In this document: piece by piece, positions 51,312 through 60,012 of the stretch
Layout: the number at the start of each line of letters is the position of its first letter
Numbering within the stretch: the first letter of the stretch is position 1
Assembly: GCA_009731425.1 (NCBI GenBank)
Contig: AP018794.1
Coordinates: 2,301,960-2,365,959, forward strand
DNA: 64,000 nucleotides
Reading direction: 5' to 3'
Source of the DNA: Lachnospiraceae bacterium KM106-2
GTDB taxonomy: Bacteria > Bacillota > Clostridia > Lachnospirales > Lachnospiraceae
Position numbers and translations under genes: made by a program
The notes under the pieces: generated by a model
The model's database searches: none
What the model saw: only the letters and a program-made list of their open reading frames with translations
Told to the model about the DNA's origin: nothing

Positions 51312-52082
51312 TTAAATTTTAGTATATGGGTTTTTATATTGTCCATGTCTCTTTGTTGCCCCACCCTTTCCATACTGTATTGCAAATTTAGGACATCTAT
51401 GAAGGCATCCTAAGCACATGGTACATTTTTCTTTGACCCAAACAGGTTTACTGTCTTTCATTTCTATGGCCTTTACCGGACATTTCTTTTCACATAGTGT
51501 ACATCCGATACATGAATCATCTACATGAAAGTTCTTAGTCTTACGCATTTGATTATAATAGATTTTATAGATAGGTACTGCAGCAACAGGCATCGCCAGT
51601 TTCATACGTCTTGGCGTCTCTTTGGAGAGAATACGCTTTGCTACTTCTTTCATTTCCTTTTCTGCGGCCTCATTTTTCCTATTTACTACATCCTGATCTG
51701 ACAAATCAAAGACTGGAGTCCAGGTATCTGGCATCTTAACACTGTAAAACGCATTAAAACTACGATTATTTTTTTGCCTTAAAATTTTATTTGCAAGATG
51801 TCCGGTAGTTCCCGGCGTAGTTCCATACGTTGCAACAAAGAACATATAAGTATCCTCATTTAATTTCAACTGTATATTCTCTAAGAACTCATTCACTATA
51901 CTTGGGAGCCCCCAGGCATAGGTCGGTGATATGATTCCAACTTGCTTCTCTGTAAGTAAATCTTGTCTCATACAATTTGCTGCTAACACATCTGTGATCG
52001 ACATAACCTTATCATTTGTTATATCTGCAATAATTTCTGCTACTCGTTTGCCATTCCCCGTTGCTGAAAAATAATAAATCAT
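51312..52082 (-). CDS. EFR1-family ferredoxin-flavodoxin protein
   Basis: 256 residues. N-terminal flavodoxin domain (YYFSATGNGKRVAEIIAD; PTYAWGLPSIVNEFL; ATYGTTPGTTG) and C-terminal ferredoxin with two 4Fe-4S motifs (CIGCTLCEKKCP; CTMCLGCLHRCP). A self-contained electron carrier common in anaerobes. The ATG at 52082 overlaps the TetR stop (ATGA), so regulator and effector form one operon. Confidence 0.92.
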   Translation of the reverse strand: MIYYFSATGNGKRVAEIIADITNDKVMSITDVLAANCMRQDLLTEKQVGIISPTYAWGLPSIVNEFLENIQLKLNEDTYMFFVATYGTTPGTTGHLANKILRQKNNRSFNAFYSVKMPDTWTPVFDLSDQDVVNRKNEAAEKEMKEVAKRILSKETPRRMKLAMPVAAVPIYKIYYNQMRKTKNFHVDDSCIGCTLCEKKCPVKAIEMKDSKPVWVKEKCTMCLGCLHRCPKFAIQYGKGGATKRHGQYKNPYTKI

Positions 52083-52669
52083 TTCTTCCACTTCTCCTTT
52101 TCGATGGACCCAATTAAAAACTGGATTGCTTCTGTTGCTTCCTTTTTACTAATGCTATTCTTTCCAAAAAAGCTTTGCTCTAAGATCAACTGTAATGTAT
52201 TGCTATAATGAGCAACTAGAATATCTCTCGACACCGGTAACCCTTCACTATACGGACATTCCGATATTATGGCTGTAACCTGCACCTTCATATATTTCCA
52301 AAGGCATGACATAAGGACTCCATCCGCAGGATTATATTTTGTTATCTGCTTAATTACTTCCTTCTGTTCATTTAGATAATCATAAATTATCTCAAATAGA
52401 AACATAGTACGTTCTTCCTCTGATAGTTCATAACTGCGTTCTATATTCAGTAGCCCTTGCATTACATCGAAACAATAATTTAGCAGATCATAAATGTCCT
52501 CGAAATAATTATAAAAGGTTGATCTTGGATAATTGCACCGTTCACATAACTGATTAATCGTAATAGTTTCAAAAGCTTCCTCTGTAAGGAGTTCCAATAA
52601 TGTTTCCGAAAAGGCTGTAAGCGTTCGTTTGGCGAAGCGATTTGTTTTCTTCGATAAATCATATTTCAT
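52079..52669 (-). CDS. TetR-family transcriptional regulator
   Basis: 196 residues. N-terminal HTH (FETITINQLCERCNYPRSTFYNYF) is typical TetR; the C-terminal ligand domain is unassigned. Weak ribosome binding site (TAGG at 10 nt). It probably represses itself and the EFR1 gene downstream. Confidence 0.9.
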   Translation of the reverse strand: MKYDLSKKTNRFAKRTLTAFSETLLELLTEEAFETITINQLCERCNYPRSTFYNYFEDIYDLLNYCFDVMQGLLNIERSYELSEEERTMFLFEIIYDYLNEQKEVIKQITKYNPADGVLMSCLWKYMKVQVTAIISECPYSEGLPVSRDILVAHYSNTLQLILEQSFFGKNSISKKEATEAIQFLIGSIEKEKWKK

Positions 52670-52842
52670 ACTATAAACCTATACTTTCATTTTTACTCTT
52701 TGATTAAGAAATCGTTGCTCTTATAACATTTTTCTAACTGCTTTTAGTATATATTACAAAAATGAAAATAACAATTTACAATGTTGATCGTATATCCACA
52801 CTTAGACAGTTTCTATAAAGTGTCCAAGTTACTCTCTTCGAT

Positions 52843-52916
52843 CGAGAAACAGCATCTAGAAGGAGTGAAAAGATATGTTATTCCGTTCTCTGTGATTCAC
52901 TTTAACTTTGTTATTG
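52843..52916 (+). pseudogene. 3'-end remnant of the SLC13-like permease
   Basis: Corresponds to parent residues about 363-386: AAACAGCATCTAGAAGGAGT, GAAAAGATATGTTATTCCGT, TCTCTGTGATT align with 42208-42275 and with 46104-46160 at most positions. No open frame upstream remains. Confidence 0.65.
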
Positions 52917-53297
52917 TAGCATCTTTTTCAAAACCTTTTCGTAACTGATATCTCTATGTACTTGAAAATACTGCTTAAACGCTTTCGTCCACATATCCAT
53001 CTCATCCTCAATATCATTGACTTCATTCAAGATAAATCCTACTTGCATACAGCCTGCTTTCTTCATTTCAGGAAGCAAAAACGACATTCCCCACTCTACA
53101 TCACTTTCTACATCTTCAAACCCATTTCTTGCATCAAATAAGAAATTACTATGTTCATATTTCTTCAATAACATCAATGCGAATGTAGCTGGTTCCCGAT
53201 AATTATCATAATGAGCTTCCCTTTTCCATACTAAAAATACAATATTATCTTTTTTAATATAATCTACTGTCGCATAATCTGAATCAAATTTCTCCAT
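52911..53297 (-). CDS. STAS/SpoIIAA-like hypothetical protein
   Basis: 128 residues. The alternating strand-helix pattern (IVFLVWKREAHYDNYREP; NFLFDARNGFEDV; MQVGFILNE) looks like a SpoIIAA-like fold often seen in short clostridial proteins; the assignment is tentative. The stop codon lies in the permease remnant. ATG at 53297 follows GGAGGG. It is 30 bp downstream of a similar-sized gene. Confidence 0.6.
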   Translation of the reverse strand: MEKFDSDYATVDYIKKDNIVFLVWKREAHYDNYREPATFALMLLKKYEHSNFLFDARNGFEDVESDVEWGMSFLLPEMKKAGCMQVGFILNEVNDIEDEMDMWTKAFKQYFQVHRDISYEKVLKKMLQ

Positions 53298-53327
53298 TGT
53301 TTTCCCCTCCATAAAGTATTTTGTTCC

Positions 53328-53720
53328 TTATTTTAATGACAAAGACCATTCTTTTGCCTTCTCGTAATCCGAAAAGAAGCCTAATAAAAAGCCATTCCCA
53401 TCCAGATACTTTGTCAATTCTCTTTTCTCTTTCTTTCCAACTCCAACAAACGCAATTTTTCTAAATGCTTTGTCCGTGTTTTTTATTGTTTCAACCAGAC
53501 AATCAATAATATGATCTGTCACCTCTGTCTCATCTATATTAATAACTAGAAAAGAAGATGCTGATGGCCTGGTAAATAGCTTCGCATCATTTAGGAACTT
53601 TTTGATCACTTCCTCTTCATATATCCCCATACTATCCAAATGCTCGGCCCAGATCGATCCACCATGATAGTTTAATTCAAATGATTTCTTATTTAATCCT
53701 AGCATTGCTTTCTCATCCAT
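53328..53720 (-). CDS. STAS-like hypothetical protein, paired with its neighbour
   Basis: 130 residues, similar in architecture to the next gene (SFLVINIDETEVTDHIID; KIAFVGVGKKEKRELTKYL; LGFFSDYEKAKEWS). Possibly a diverged tandem pair with a SpoIIAA-like fold. No catalytic motif is visible. ATG at 53720 follows GGAGG. Confidence 0.6.
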   Translation of the reverse strand: MDEKAMLGLNKKSFELNYHGGSIWAEHLDSMGIYEEEVIKKFLNDAKLFTRPSASSFLVINIDETEVTDHIIDCLVETIKNTDKAFRKIAFVGVGKKEKRELTKYLDGNGFLLGFFSDYEKAKEWSLSLK

Positions 53721-53821
53721 AATCCATTACCTCCAATCTCGCTCAAGTACTTCTCCGCTTTAAATAGCTAAACTCATAAAATGATTATATCATTTTTACT
53801 AAATAATAGATATAAAAAAGG

Positions 53822-53859
53822 AGAAGAAACACGCTTTACGGGTCTCTTCTCGTTTCTCA
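53822..53859 (-). terminator. Terminator after deoR-type gene
   Basis: GAGAAGA...TCTTCTC stem preceded by AAAAAA, giving a T-run on the minus strand just after the stop. The central CACGCTTT resembles the intergenic element at 25819. Confidence 0.6.
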
Positions 53860-53865
53860 CTACAA

Positions 53866-54645
53866 CTAGCTTACTATTATCATTTCTGTCTTAGTCGCTA
53901 ACACTTCTCTATCTTCTTCTCCAATGCCCTCATCTGTAATGATCGCAGTAGCATCTTTCACATCCATGATCTTTGCAAACGTGACTGCTCCTATCTTGCT
54001 GCTGTCAGAAAGGATATATGTCTTCACACTGGATTCTGTCATACTCTTATAATTCATGGCCGTTTCAATATCCGGAGTTGTAATTCCCTTTGACTCATGA
54101 ATTCCATTTACCGAAAGAAAGGTCTTATCGATATTCATAAACTCTAGCAGTTCGCTTTTGACTGGTGACACTACAAAATGATAATTATTACGAAGGATTC
54201 CTCCTAGTATTACGATAGTAAAATTCGTATTTTCTTCCAACCAAGATGCCATCTTAATATTATTTAAAATAATCGTCAGATCCTTTTTATTCCCTAACGT
54301 CTTTACGAACTCAAACGCAGTTGTTCCTGAAGAAATTGCTATTACATCGCCATCTTCTACTAATGAATTGGCCATTTCTGCAATCTTCTCCTTCTGCCTT
54401 ACCATTCTTGTCTCACTGAATGCAGGCAATGGTTCTCTTCCTACCTTGGATTGACTGATCGCACCGCCATGGGTACGTTTTAATAAACCATCAATTTCTA
54501 ATTCCTTTAAATCATTTCTTACGGTAGAGGCCGATACGCCAAAAATGTCACATAATTCTGGTACAACGATTTTCCCTTGTCTATTTATAATGTCTACAAT
54601 CTTACTTTTTCGTTCTTCTGCAAACATTCTCGATTCTTTGCTCAT
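53866..54645 (-). CDS. DeoR-family transcriptional regulator
   Basis: 259 residues. N-terminal HTH (VVPELCDIFGVSASTVRNDL; LKRTHGGA) and the DeoR sensor domain for phosphorylated sugars (GDVIAISSGTTAFEFVKTL; LSDSSKIGAVTF). Divergent from deoC, so it probably represses deoC in the absence of a deoxyribose phosphate. Confidence 0.92.
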   Translation of the reverse strand: MSKESRMFAEERKSKIVDIINRQGKIVVPELCDIFGVSASTVRNDLKELEIDGLLKRTHGGAISQSKVGREPLPAFSETRMVRQKEKIAEMANSLVEDGDVIAISSGTTAFEFVKTLGNKKDLTIILNNIKMASWLEENTNFTIVILGGILRNNYHFVVSPVKSELLEFMNIDKTFLSVNGIHESKGITTPDIETAMNYKSMTESSVKTYILSDSSKIGAVTFAKIMDVKDATAIITDEGIGEEDREVLATKTEMIIVS

Positions 54646-54717
54646 GTCTCATACTCCTTTATCTATTTTTATTTTAACATACTACGACTTCCATGCAAGG
54701 GCATATTGCACTTTTTT

Positions 54718-54761
54718 ATTGTTTATTGTTGTTTGTTGTTATTTGTTACTATATGTTGTTG
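54718..54761. promoter_or_regulatory. TTGTT-rich operator array between deoR-type gene and deoC
   Basis: Six TTGTT elements occur in about 45 bp (for example GTTTATTGTTGTTTGTTGTT and ATTTGTTACTATATGTTGTT), roughly in helical phase. It is immediately followed by the deoC promoter and faces the regulator's promoter (minus-strand TTGCAT 54693-54698, TAAAAT 54671-54676). DeoR-family proteins often bind TTTGTT-like repeats. Confidence 0.55.
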
Positions 54762-54787
54762 ATTTTTGTTTTTATTTTTGCTATGAT
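54759..54787 (+). promoter_or_regulatory. deoC promoter
   Basis: TTGATT (54759-54764), 17-bp spacer, TATGAT (54782-54787), beginning at the last TTGTT element. Confidence 0.65.
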
Positions 54788-54834
54788 AAGCACATAATAA
54801 TATAAGCATTTTTTGAAAATGAAAGGAGTTCACT

Positions 54835-55488
54835 ATGAACAAAAACGAAATTTTATCATTAGTTGACCATACTTTATTACTTCAAGCTTCTACATGGGAA
54901 GAGATCAAAACAATCTGCGATGATGCGATCGCCTATCATACAGCTTCCGTATGCATTCCTCCTTGCTATGTAAAACAAGCAAAAGAATACATGGGTGACA
55001 AAATGGCCGTTTGTACTGTAATCGGTTTTCCAAATGGTAACTGCACAACTGCATGTAAAGAATTTGAAACAAAAGATGCAATTGCAAACGGTGCGGAAGA
55101 AATCGATATGGTAATCAATATCGGCGCACTTCGTGCAAAAAACTATGATTATGTATTAAATGAAATGAAATCTTTAAAAGCGATCTGTGGTGATAAGGTA
55201 TTAAAAGTAATTATCGAGACTTGCCTATTAACAGAAGAAGAAAAAATCAAGATGTGTGAATTAGTAACTTTATCTGGTGCTGATTACATTAAGACATCTA
55301 CTGGATTCTCTACAGCAGGCGCAACATTTGCTGATATTGAATTATTTGCAAAACATGTAGGTCCTAATGTTAAGATCAAAGCTGCTGGCGGAATCAGCTC
55401 TTTTGATGATGCTGAAAAATTCATCTCTCTTGGAGCTAACCGACTTGGCACTAGCCGTCTTGTAAAGATTATGAAAGCAGATAAATAG
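54835..55488 (+). CDS. deoC: Deoxyribose-phosphate aldolase
   Basis: 217 residues. Class I aldolase with Schiff-base Lys in YIKTSTGF, proton-relay Lys in the KIKAAGGI strand, and Asp in [18 protein letters not shown] is typical. It cleaves deoxyribose 5-phosphate to glyceraldehyde 3-phosphate and acetaldehyde in nucleoside catabolism. ATG at 54835 follows AAAGGAG. It stands alone here, without nucleoside phosphorylase or kinase genes. Confidence 0.96.
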   Translation: MNKNEILSLVDHTLLLQASTWEEIKTICDDAIAYHTASVCIPPCYVKQAKEYMGDKMAVCTVIGFPNGNCTTACKEFETKDAIANGAEEIDMVINIGALRAKNYDYVLNEMKSLKAICGDKVLKVIIETCLLTEEEKIKMCELVTLSGADYIKTSTGFSTAGATFADIELFAKHVGPNVKIKAAGGISSFDDAEKFISLGANRLGTSRLVKIMKADK

Positions 55489-55490
55489 AT

Positions 55491-55535
55491 AAAAAAATGC
55501 CTTCTAGTTTCTTAATTGATTCTAGAAGGTTTTTT
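55491..55535. terminator. Terminator after deoC
   Basis: CCTTCTAG / CTAGAAGG with flanking A7 and T6. Serves both convergent genes. Stem identical to the one at 49303. Confidence 0.85.
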
Positions 55536-55563
55536 ATTTACAAAATTATTGGAACTTGCCCTA

Positions 55564-56367
55564 TTACGATACGATTTCTTTTCTAAATATGTCCACTGCA
55601 TGGCTTGTAATCCCGAACATATCTTCACGTTCACAAGTAGCAAAATGGTATTTCAGATATAACTCAAACGTATCATCATCCATTGCATCTACAGATTCTC
55701 TCATAAATAAAGCACAACCATCAGTAGCAACATAATGCAGTCTGGTCACAGGAAATACGGACATTAAAGTATCAATACTTTCTTTACGGACAAGTTCAAA
55801 CAAATCTTTTGGCTTTGATCTTGCGGCAAATGACTGTGCATCAATTAAGCCCTGCTCTATGTACTGAGAGACATTAATATTCCCACGATGGAAACCTTCA
55901 TCAAGAAGGCAGCCGTCGGATATCACATATGCAGCAAAAATTACACCGCCAGGTTTTGTTACACGGATTGCCTCTCGCAGAGCTTGCCTTTTATCTTCTT
56001 CCTTGTATAAATGATACAGCGGCCCTAATAGTAAGGTTATATCATACTTATTATCCGAAAACTCAGATAAGTCCATCGCGTTACCCTGAGTAACCGTTAT
56101 GTTCTCCTGTGATCGCGTATTCTGTTTAAAAACATCAATATTGTGTTCCACCAGCTCTACCGCATCCACATGATACCCCTCTCGTGCCAGTGCATGGGAA
56201 TAGCGACCTGTTCCAGCACCGATCTCGATCACATGATCACCAGGGGTTAGGTAACGTTCAATATAGCGCATTGTGGTAAGAAACTCAACGGATCCATGCT
56301 TTGCTGCTAGCCGACTATCCTCATCATAATTCTTGTAGAAATCTACTAAATACTGATTTGTCTCCAT
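55564..56367 (-). CDS. Class I SAM-dependent methyltransferase
   Basis: 267 residues. SAM motif HVIEIGAGTGRYSHALA near residue 44, acidic DAVELVEHN, post-motifs ITLLLGPLYHLYKEEDK and TKPGGVIFAAYV. Acceptor unknown. ATG at 56367 was chosen because GGAGAA lies 7 nt upstream; an ATG five codons earlier has no good ribosome binding site. Confidence 0.85.
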   Translation of the reverse strand: METNQYLVDFYKNYDEDSRLAAKHGSVEFLTTMRYIERYLTPGDHVIEIGAGTGRYSHALAREGYHVDAVELVEHNIDVFKQNTRSQENITVTQGNAMDLSEFSDNKYDITLLLGPLYHLYKEEDKRQALREAIRVTKPGGVIFAAYVISDGCLLDEGFHRGNINVSQYIEQGLIDAQSFAARSKPKDLFELVRKESIDTLMSVFPVTRLHYVATDGCALFMRESVDAMDDDTFELYLKYHFATCEREDMFGITSHAVDIFRKEIVS

Positions 56368-56420
56368 TCGCACATTCTCCATACCTATATTTTTTATTCG
56401 CTCGTCTAGAATATATCTGG

Positions 56421-56723
56421 CTATAACGTATACTCAGAATGCAATATAATATCTTTTCCCTTCTCTCTGGCATATTGAATTTCTTTCTTTGTCATATCCC
56501 CTATGTACCCTTCTATATCTACCACGTATATGGCATTTGAAAGTTCTATTCTTTTCAGCTGCGTCGCCTCAAGGATATTTATATCACTAGCTGTTAATTC
56601 ATCTTTCTTCAAACCGTAAATACACTGCAATACATTATATCCATGCTTTGATTCCAGTTCAAATGCGATCCTCTGCATTTCATTTTCAAATCTCATACTT
56701 CCACAAAGTGTAATGGTTTGCAT
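56421..56723 (-). CDS. DUF4406/nucleoside-deoxyribosyltransferase-like protein
   Basis: 100 residues. TLCGSMRFENEMQRIAFELE at the N-terminus and AIYVVDIEGYIGDMTKKEIQYA at the C-terminus resemble the Rossmann-like NDT/MazG-associated fold (short form). Catalytic activity not established. ATG at 56723 is preceded by GAGGAGG. 31 bp downstream of the decayed VOC gene. Confidence 0.7.
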   Translation of the reverse strand: MQTITLCGSMRFENEMQRIAFELESKHGYNVLQCIYGLKKDELTASDINILEATQLKRIELSNAIYVVDIEGYIGDMTKKEIQYAREKGKDIILHSEYTL

Positions 56724-56754
56724 CTTTAAATACCTCCTCAAATTCAAATTGATC

Positions 56755-57098
56755 CTATATTCTTTGACTTTTATAATACAATAAAAGTAATTCCTTATTT
56801 TTATAATCTGTCACATTTACTGCATTGATAATTTTCACATCTCTTGCAAGTAGTTCCTTTTGAAAAGCATCTTGTTCATCCGTCCATATTGCTCTTTGTT
56901 CGGCAACACGTTCCCTTTATTGGATTGTAGTAAAATGATCTCCGTTTTATCTCGATATAAACAAATATGTGTTTCTTTACATTAAAAATATTCGACTGCT
57001 CTAAATCCTAAACGCTCAACATAAAACTCTTTTGTTTTCGTTATATTTGGTACAGGAAAAATACAACTTAATCCTACTAAACTCATTTTACGATTCAT
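56755..57098 (-). pseudogene. Decayed VOC-superfamily (glyoxalase-like) gene
   Basis: On the minus strand the frame begins MNRKMSLVGLSCIFPVPNIT and continues KTKEFYVERLGFRAVEYF, then a TAA stop. The same frame continues HICLYRDKTEIILLQSNKGN and LPNKEQYG. Then a frameshift or deletion leads into TDEQDAFQKELLARDVKIIN and VTDYKNKELLLLYYKSQRI. One stop and one frame change break the gene. It follows the PNPOx-like gene by 26 bp. Confidence 0.8.
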
Positions 57099-57124
57099 CT
57101 CCATACCCAATTTTATCTATATAT

Positions 57125-57550
57125 TTATTGTACTACTCCTCTTACTGTCATGTAATCAATAAATAGAGTGTAACTGTCCGCCGTAAATTTTAAGACTACA
57201 TATCCCGGATCATCCGGCCCACTAAAATGATTCGCCAACCCCGAATACCACATTTCCTTCTTAACATCCGGATCCGTAATGATCTCCATTTTCCCTTTTA
57301 TCGAAATATGATATTCCGGTGAATTAAAGCAAACACAGGCATCTGGACGAAAGTGAATACGTTCTGTTCTAGTACCAAATCCGGTGCAAAATGTCATACT
57401 TTTAATTCCATCCGCTTTTGATGGAGTGATCGTAGTCGTATTCGGACGATTATCCGTATCCATTAAAGTTAACGCACAATATCCATTCTCATTACATTGT
57501 CCTTGAATAATTTCTACTGCTTTCTGAATTAGTTCTTCCTTTATCTCCAT
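57125..57550 (-). CDS. Pyridoxamine 5'-phosphate oxidase-family protein
   Basis: 141 residues, a split-barrel flavin/cofactor-binding fold (YCALTLMDTDNRPNTTTITP; RIHFRPDACVCFNSP; YHISIKGKMEIITD). This clostridial type often acts on FMN or F420-like cofactors; true PLP synthesis is unlikely. Followed by a decayed VOC gene, suggesting a former two-gene operon. Confidence 0.85.
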   Translation of the reverse strand: MEIKEELIQKAVEIIQGQCNENGYCALTLMDTDNRPNTTTITPSKADGIKSMTFCTGFGTRTERIHFRPDACVCFNSPEYHISIKGKMEIITDPDVKKEMWYSGLANHFSGPDDPGYVVLKFTADSYTLFIDYMTVRGVVQ

Positions 57551-57668
57551 ATTATTTCTCCTCTCTATGGACTCTTATTTATGTTTAAATTTGTATTTAG
57601 TGTATCACTTGATATCATATATCACAACTTTTTTACGGTTATTCTACCTTAGGCGGATATATAAAAAC

Positions 57669-57709
57669 AGAAAGACCGTGCTCCTTTATAAAAGGAGGAT
57701 GGTCTTTCT
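57669..57709 (-). terminator. Terminator of the HxlR-linked flavoprotein gene
   Basis: AGAAAGACC / GGTCTTTCT outer stem plus CTCCTTT / AAAGGAG inner stem, with A/T-rich flanks. Confidence 0.8.
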
Positions 57710-57725
57710 ATTCTTAAACCATATA

Positions 57726-58367
57726 CTATTTCTTTTTGCTAGCAAGTCGATATCCGATCTCATATGCCACTGCAAGATCTTTTGGGAATTGTTCTTCATG
57801 GATCTTTTTCTTTAACTCCTCATCGAACACTGCTGCATGGAATTTGGAGTAATCATTAAACTGAAGGGTATTACAACTCTCATAGTGTTCTACGGATCCA
57901 CCCAACTTAGAAATACACATTAAATTATTTTCTATCATAGGCATATAGTTTGGTAAATATTCTTCTGGAGCATTCATGGTAAAGAAGAATGCAGAATCAA
58001 TACTTCCTTCAAAGATCACCTTGGAATAATCATCATATGTCATAGTAATAAAACCAAGGCGTTCTAGGAAACCACGCATTTGCGCTGTGATCTCACCTTC
58101 ATAGATTGGAGATCCTAATAGTAATACATCGGCTTCTAATACCTTTTCTAATACTGGTGACAGCTCATCCTTCATGTAATAGTGACAGAGTTTTGCACCT
58201 TTTCTTTTACAGCCAAAACAACTAATACATCCTCTATATGTTAAATCATATAAACGAATCATCTCTGTTTCTGCTCCCACTGCCTCAGCTCCGCGAAGAG
58301 CCTCTTTTAATAAGCTATCTGTATTAGCTCCACGTCTTGGGCTTCCATTTATCGCAATTACTTTCAT
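57726..58367 (-). CDS. Flavodoxin-fold iron-sulfur flavoprotein (NAD(P)H oxidoreductase)
   Basis: 213 residues. FMN loop NGSPRRGANTDSLL, cysteine cluster CISCFGCKRKGAKLC, and LGSPIYEGEITAQMRGFLERL. It may reduce quinones or other electrophiles. ATG at 58367 follows GAGAGG. Divergent from an HxlR regulator with a palindrome between them. Confidence 0.88.
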   Translation of the reverse strand: MKVIAINGSPRRGANTDSLLKEALRGAEAVGAETEMIRLYDLTYRGCISCFGCKRKGAKLCHYYMKDELSPVLEKVLEADVLLLGSPIYEGEITAQMRGFLERLGFITMTYDDYSKVIFEGSIDSAFFFTMNAPEEYLPNYMPMIENNLMCISKLGGSVEHYESCNTLQFNDYSKFHAAVFDEELKKKIHEEQFPKDLAVAYEIGYRLASKKK

Positions 58368-58405
58368 CTTTTTTACCTCTCTTATCTTGCCGATCAAGCT
58401 GCTCT

Positions 58406-58423
58406 ATGTTACTATAGTAACAT
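58406..58423. promoter_or_regulatory. HxlR-type operator palindrome
   Basis: ATGTTACTATAGTAACAT, a perfect 18-bp palindrome containing TACT...AGTA as in HxlR/YodB-family operators, 38 bp from the flavoprotein start in the divergent region. Confidence 0.65.
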
Positions 58424-58536
58424 TCTATTACAGTTCGATTTTCTATCGTGCTATGATTTTATATCGTGTCAAAGAATAAAACAAGTACTATCTTTCATAA
58501 TACCTAGTATCCTGAAAGATACCAAAGGAGCCATAT

Positions 58537-58872
58537 ATGGAAAAAGAAAACGAAGTCATCTGCCCTTTTGCAACCGCGCAACGATTAATACACGGGAAAT
58601 GGAGCGTTCTTATAATGCACTTTCTTAGTGAAGAGCCACTTCGATTTAATGAATTGAAGCGAAGAATGCCAAAAATGACACATGCCACCTTATCAAATCA
58701 ACTAAAACAATTGGAAAGCGAAGGATTAATTATAAGAACAGAATACAGTCAAATCCCACCTAAAGTTGAATATCGTCTTAGTGATATCGGGAAAGAATTT
58801 GAACCAGTTCTTGATAGTATTCGCGATTGGGGCATTAAATATCTTGAATACGAAGAAAAGAGAAAGAAGTAA
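58537..58872 (+). CDS. HxlR-family regulator with a single N-terminal cysteine
   Basis: 111 residues. HxlR signature CPFATAQRLIHGKWSVLIMHF, LRFNELKRRMPKMTHATLSNQL, and RTEYSQIPPKVEYRLSDIG. Cys9 is the only cysteine, at the place of the redox-sensing Cys in YodB/HypR-type regulators. It probably derepresses the divergent flavoprotein on quinone or disulfide stress. ATG follows AAAGGAG. Confidence 0.92.
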   Translation: MEKENEVICPFATAQRLIHGKWSVLIMHFLSEEPLRFNELKRRMPKMTHATLSNQLKQLESEGLIIRTEYSQIPPKVEYRLSDIGKEFEPVLDSIRDWGIKYLEYEEKRKK

Positions 58873-58980
58873 TCCGATAGATTACTCTTTCTCTTTTCTT
58901 CTTTTATTCATTCAGCATTAGTATCTGTTTACACCATTTGATAATGCTGAGAGATTTTATAATCGGTGGTAAGTAAACAA

Positions 58981-59985
58981 TTACTTTTTCTCATCCAACA
59001 GCACTACACCCTGCTCAGGATTCTTATCAATTGCTCCCACTATTTTATGAGGCACATAAAGCTCTTCTAAATACTCAATGTCATCGGCTGTAAGATTGAT
59101 TTGTAATGCCCCTACTGCATCATCAAGATACTGTACTTTTGTAGCGCCAATGATTGGAGACGCTACCCCTTTTGCCCACTGCCATGCAATCGCAATCTGA
59201 GACATTTTGCAATTATATTTTATGGAAAGTTCATGAACACGATTAACAATTTCCATATCCTGCTCTTCTGTTCTATCATACTTTCCCATTGCAACGCAGT
59301 CCGTCGTACCTCGTAGAGAATTCGACTTCCACTCTGGTCTTGCAAGATGACCTGCTGCCAAAGGACTATAAGGCATAAGGGACACGTTCATCTGCTTACA
59401 AATTGGAATCAGTTCTCTCTCATCCTCACGATATAAAAGATTATAGTGATTCTCCATTGTGGAAAATGGTGTCCATCCATTCTCTCTTGCTACAAGCTGC
59501 ATATTATGAAACTGATATCCGTACATAGCTGATGCACCAAGTGCTCTTACCTTTCCTATTTTTATTAGTTCATGCAATGCCTCCATTGTCTCCTCGATAG
59601 GCGTGCCATAATCAAATCTATGAATCATATATAAATCCAAATACTCTGTTCCTAGACGTTTTAGTGTCCCATCAATTTCACGCATAATGGCTTTCTTTGA
59701 TAATCTACCTTCATTAAAATATACCTTGGATGCAATCACAACCTGATCTCTTGTTGTATGCTTTCTGATCGCTTTACCCAAATACTCTTCACTTGTTCCT
59801 CCAGAATATCCATTGGCAGTATCAAAGAAATTAATACCACGATCTAGTGCATGTGCAATTACCCTATCACTTTCCGTTTGGTCTAGCGTCCAATCATGCA
59901 TTGTTCCTGCTTTACCAAAACTCATACAACCTATACATAACTTTGAAACTTCAATATCTGTATTACCAAGTTTCGTATATTCCAT
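58981..59985 (-). CDS. Aldo/keto reductase
   Basis: 334 residues. Catalytic tetrad visible: Asp in NFFDTANGY with Tyr in the same loop, Lys in VIASKVYF, and His in LYMIHRFD; NADP-site IIGATKVQYL near the C-terminus. It reduces aldehydes. ATG at 59985 follows AGGAGG; 27 bp after a MerR gene, as in AdhR-type aldehyde-response clusters. Confidence 0.93.
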   Translation of the reverse strand: MEYTKLGNTDIEVSKLCIGCMSFGKAGTMHDWTLDQTESDRVIAHALDRGINFFDTANGYSGGTSEEYLGKAIRKHTTRDQVVIASKVYFNEGRLSKKAIMREIDGTLKRLGTEYLDLYMIHRFDYGTPIEETMEALHELIKIGKVRALGASAMYGYQFHNMQLVARENGWTPFSTMENHYNLLYREDERELIPICKQMNVSLMPYSPLAAGHLARPEWKSNSLRGTTDCVAMGKYDRTEEQDMEIVNRVHELSIKYNCKMSQIAIAWQWAKGVASPIIGATKVQYLDDAVGALQINLTADDIEYLEELYVPHKIVGAIDKNPEQGVVLLDEKK

Positions 59986-60012
59986 AAGCGCCTCCTATTT
60001 TAACCTATCATG

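Noticed and set aside
54718..54761. CRISPR-like or microsatellite repeat
   Set aside because: The repeats are 5-10 nt with no spacers, and their position between divergent promoters fits operators better.
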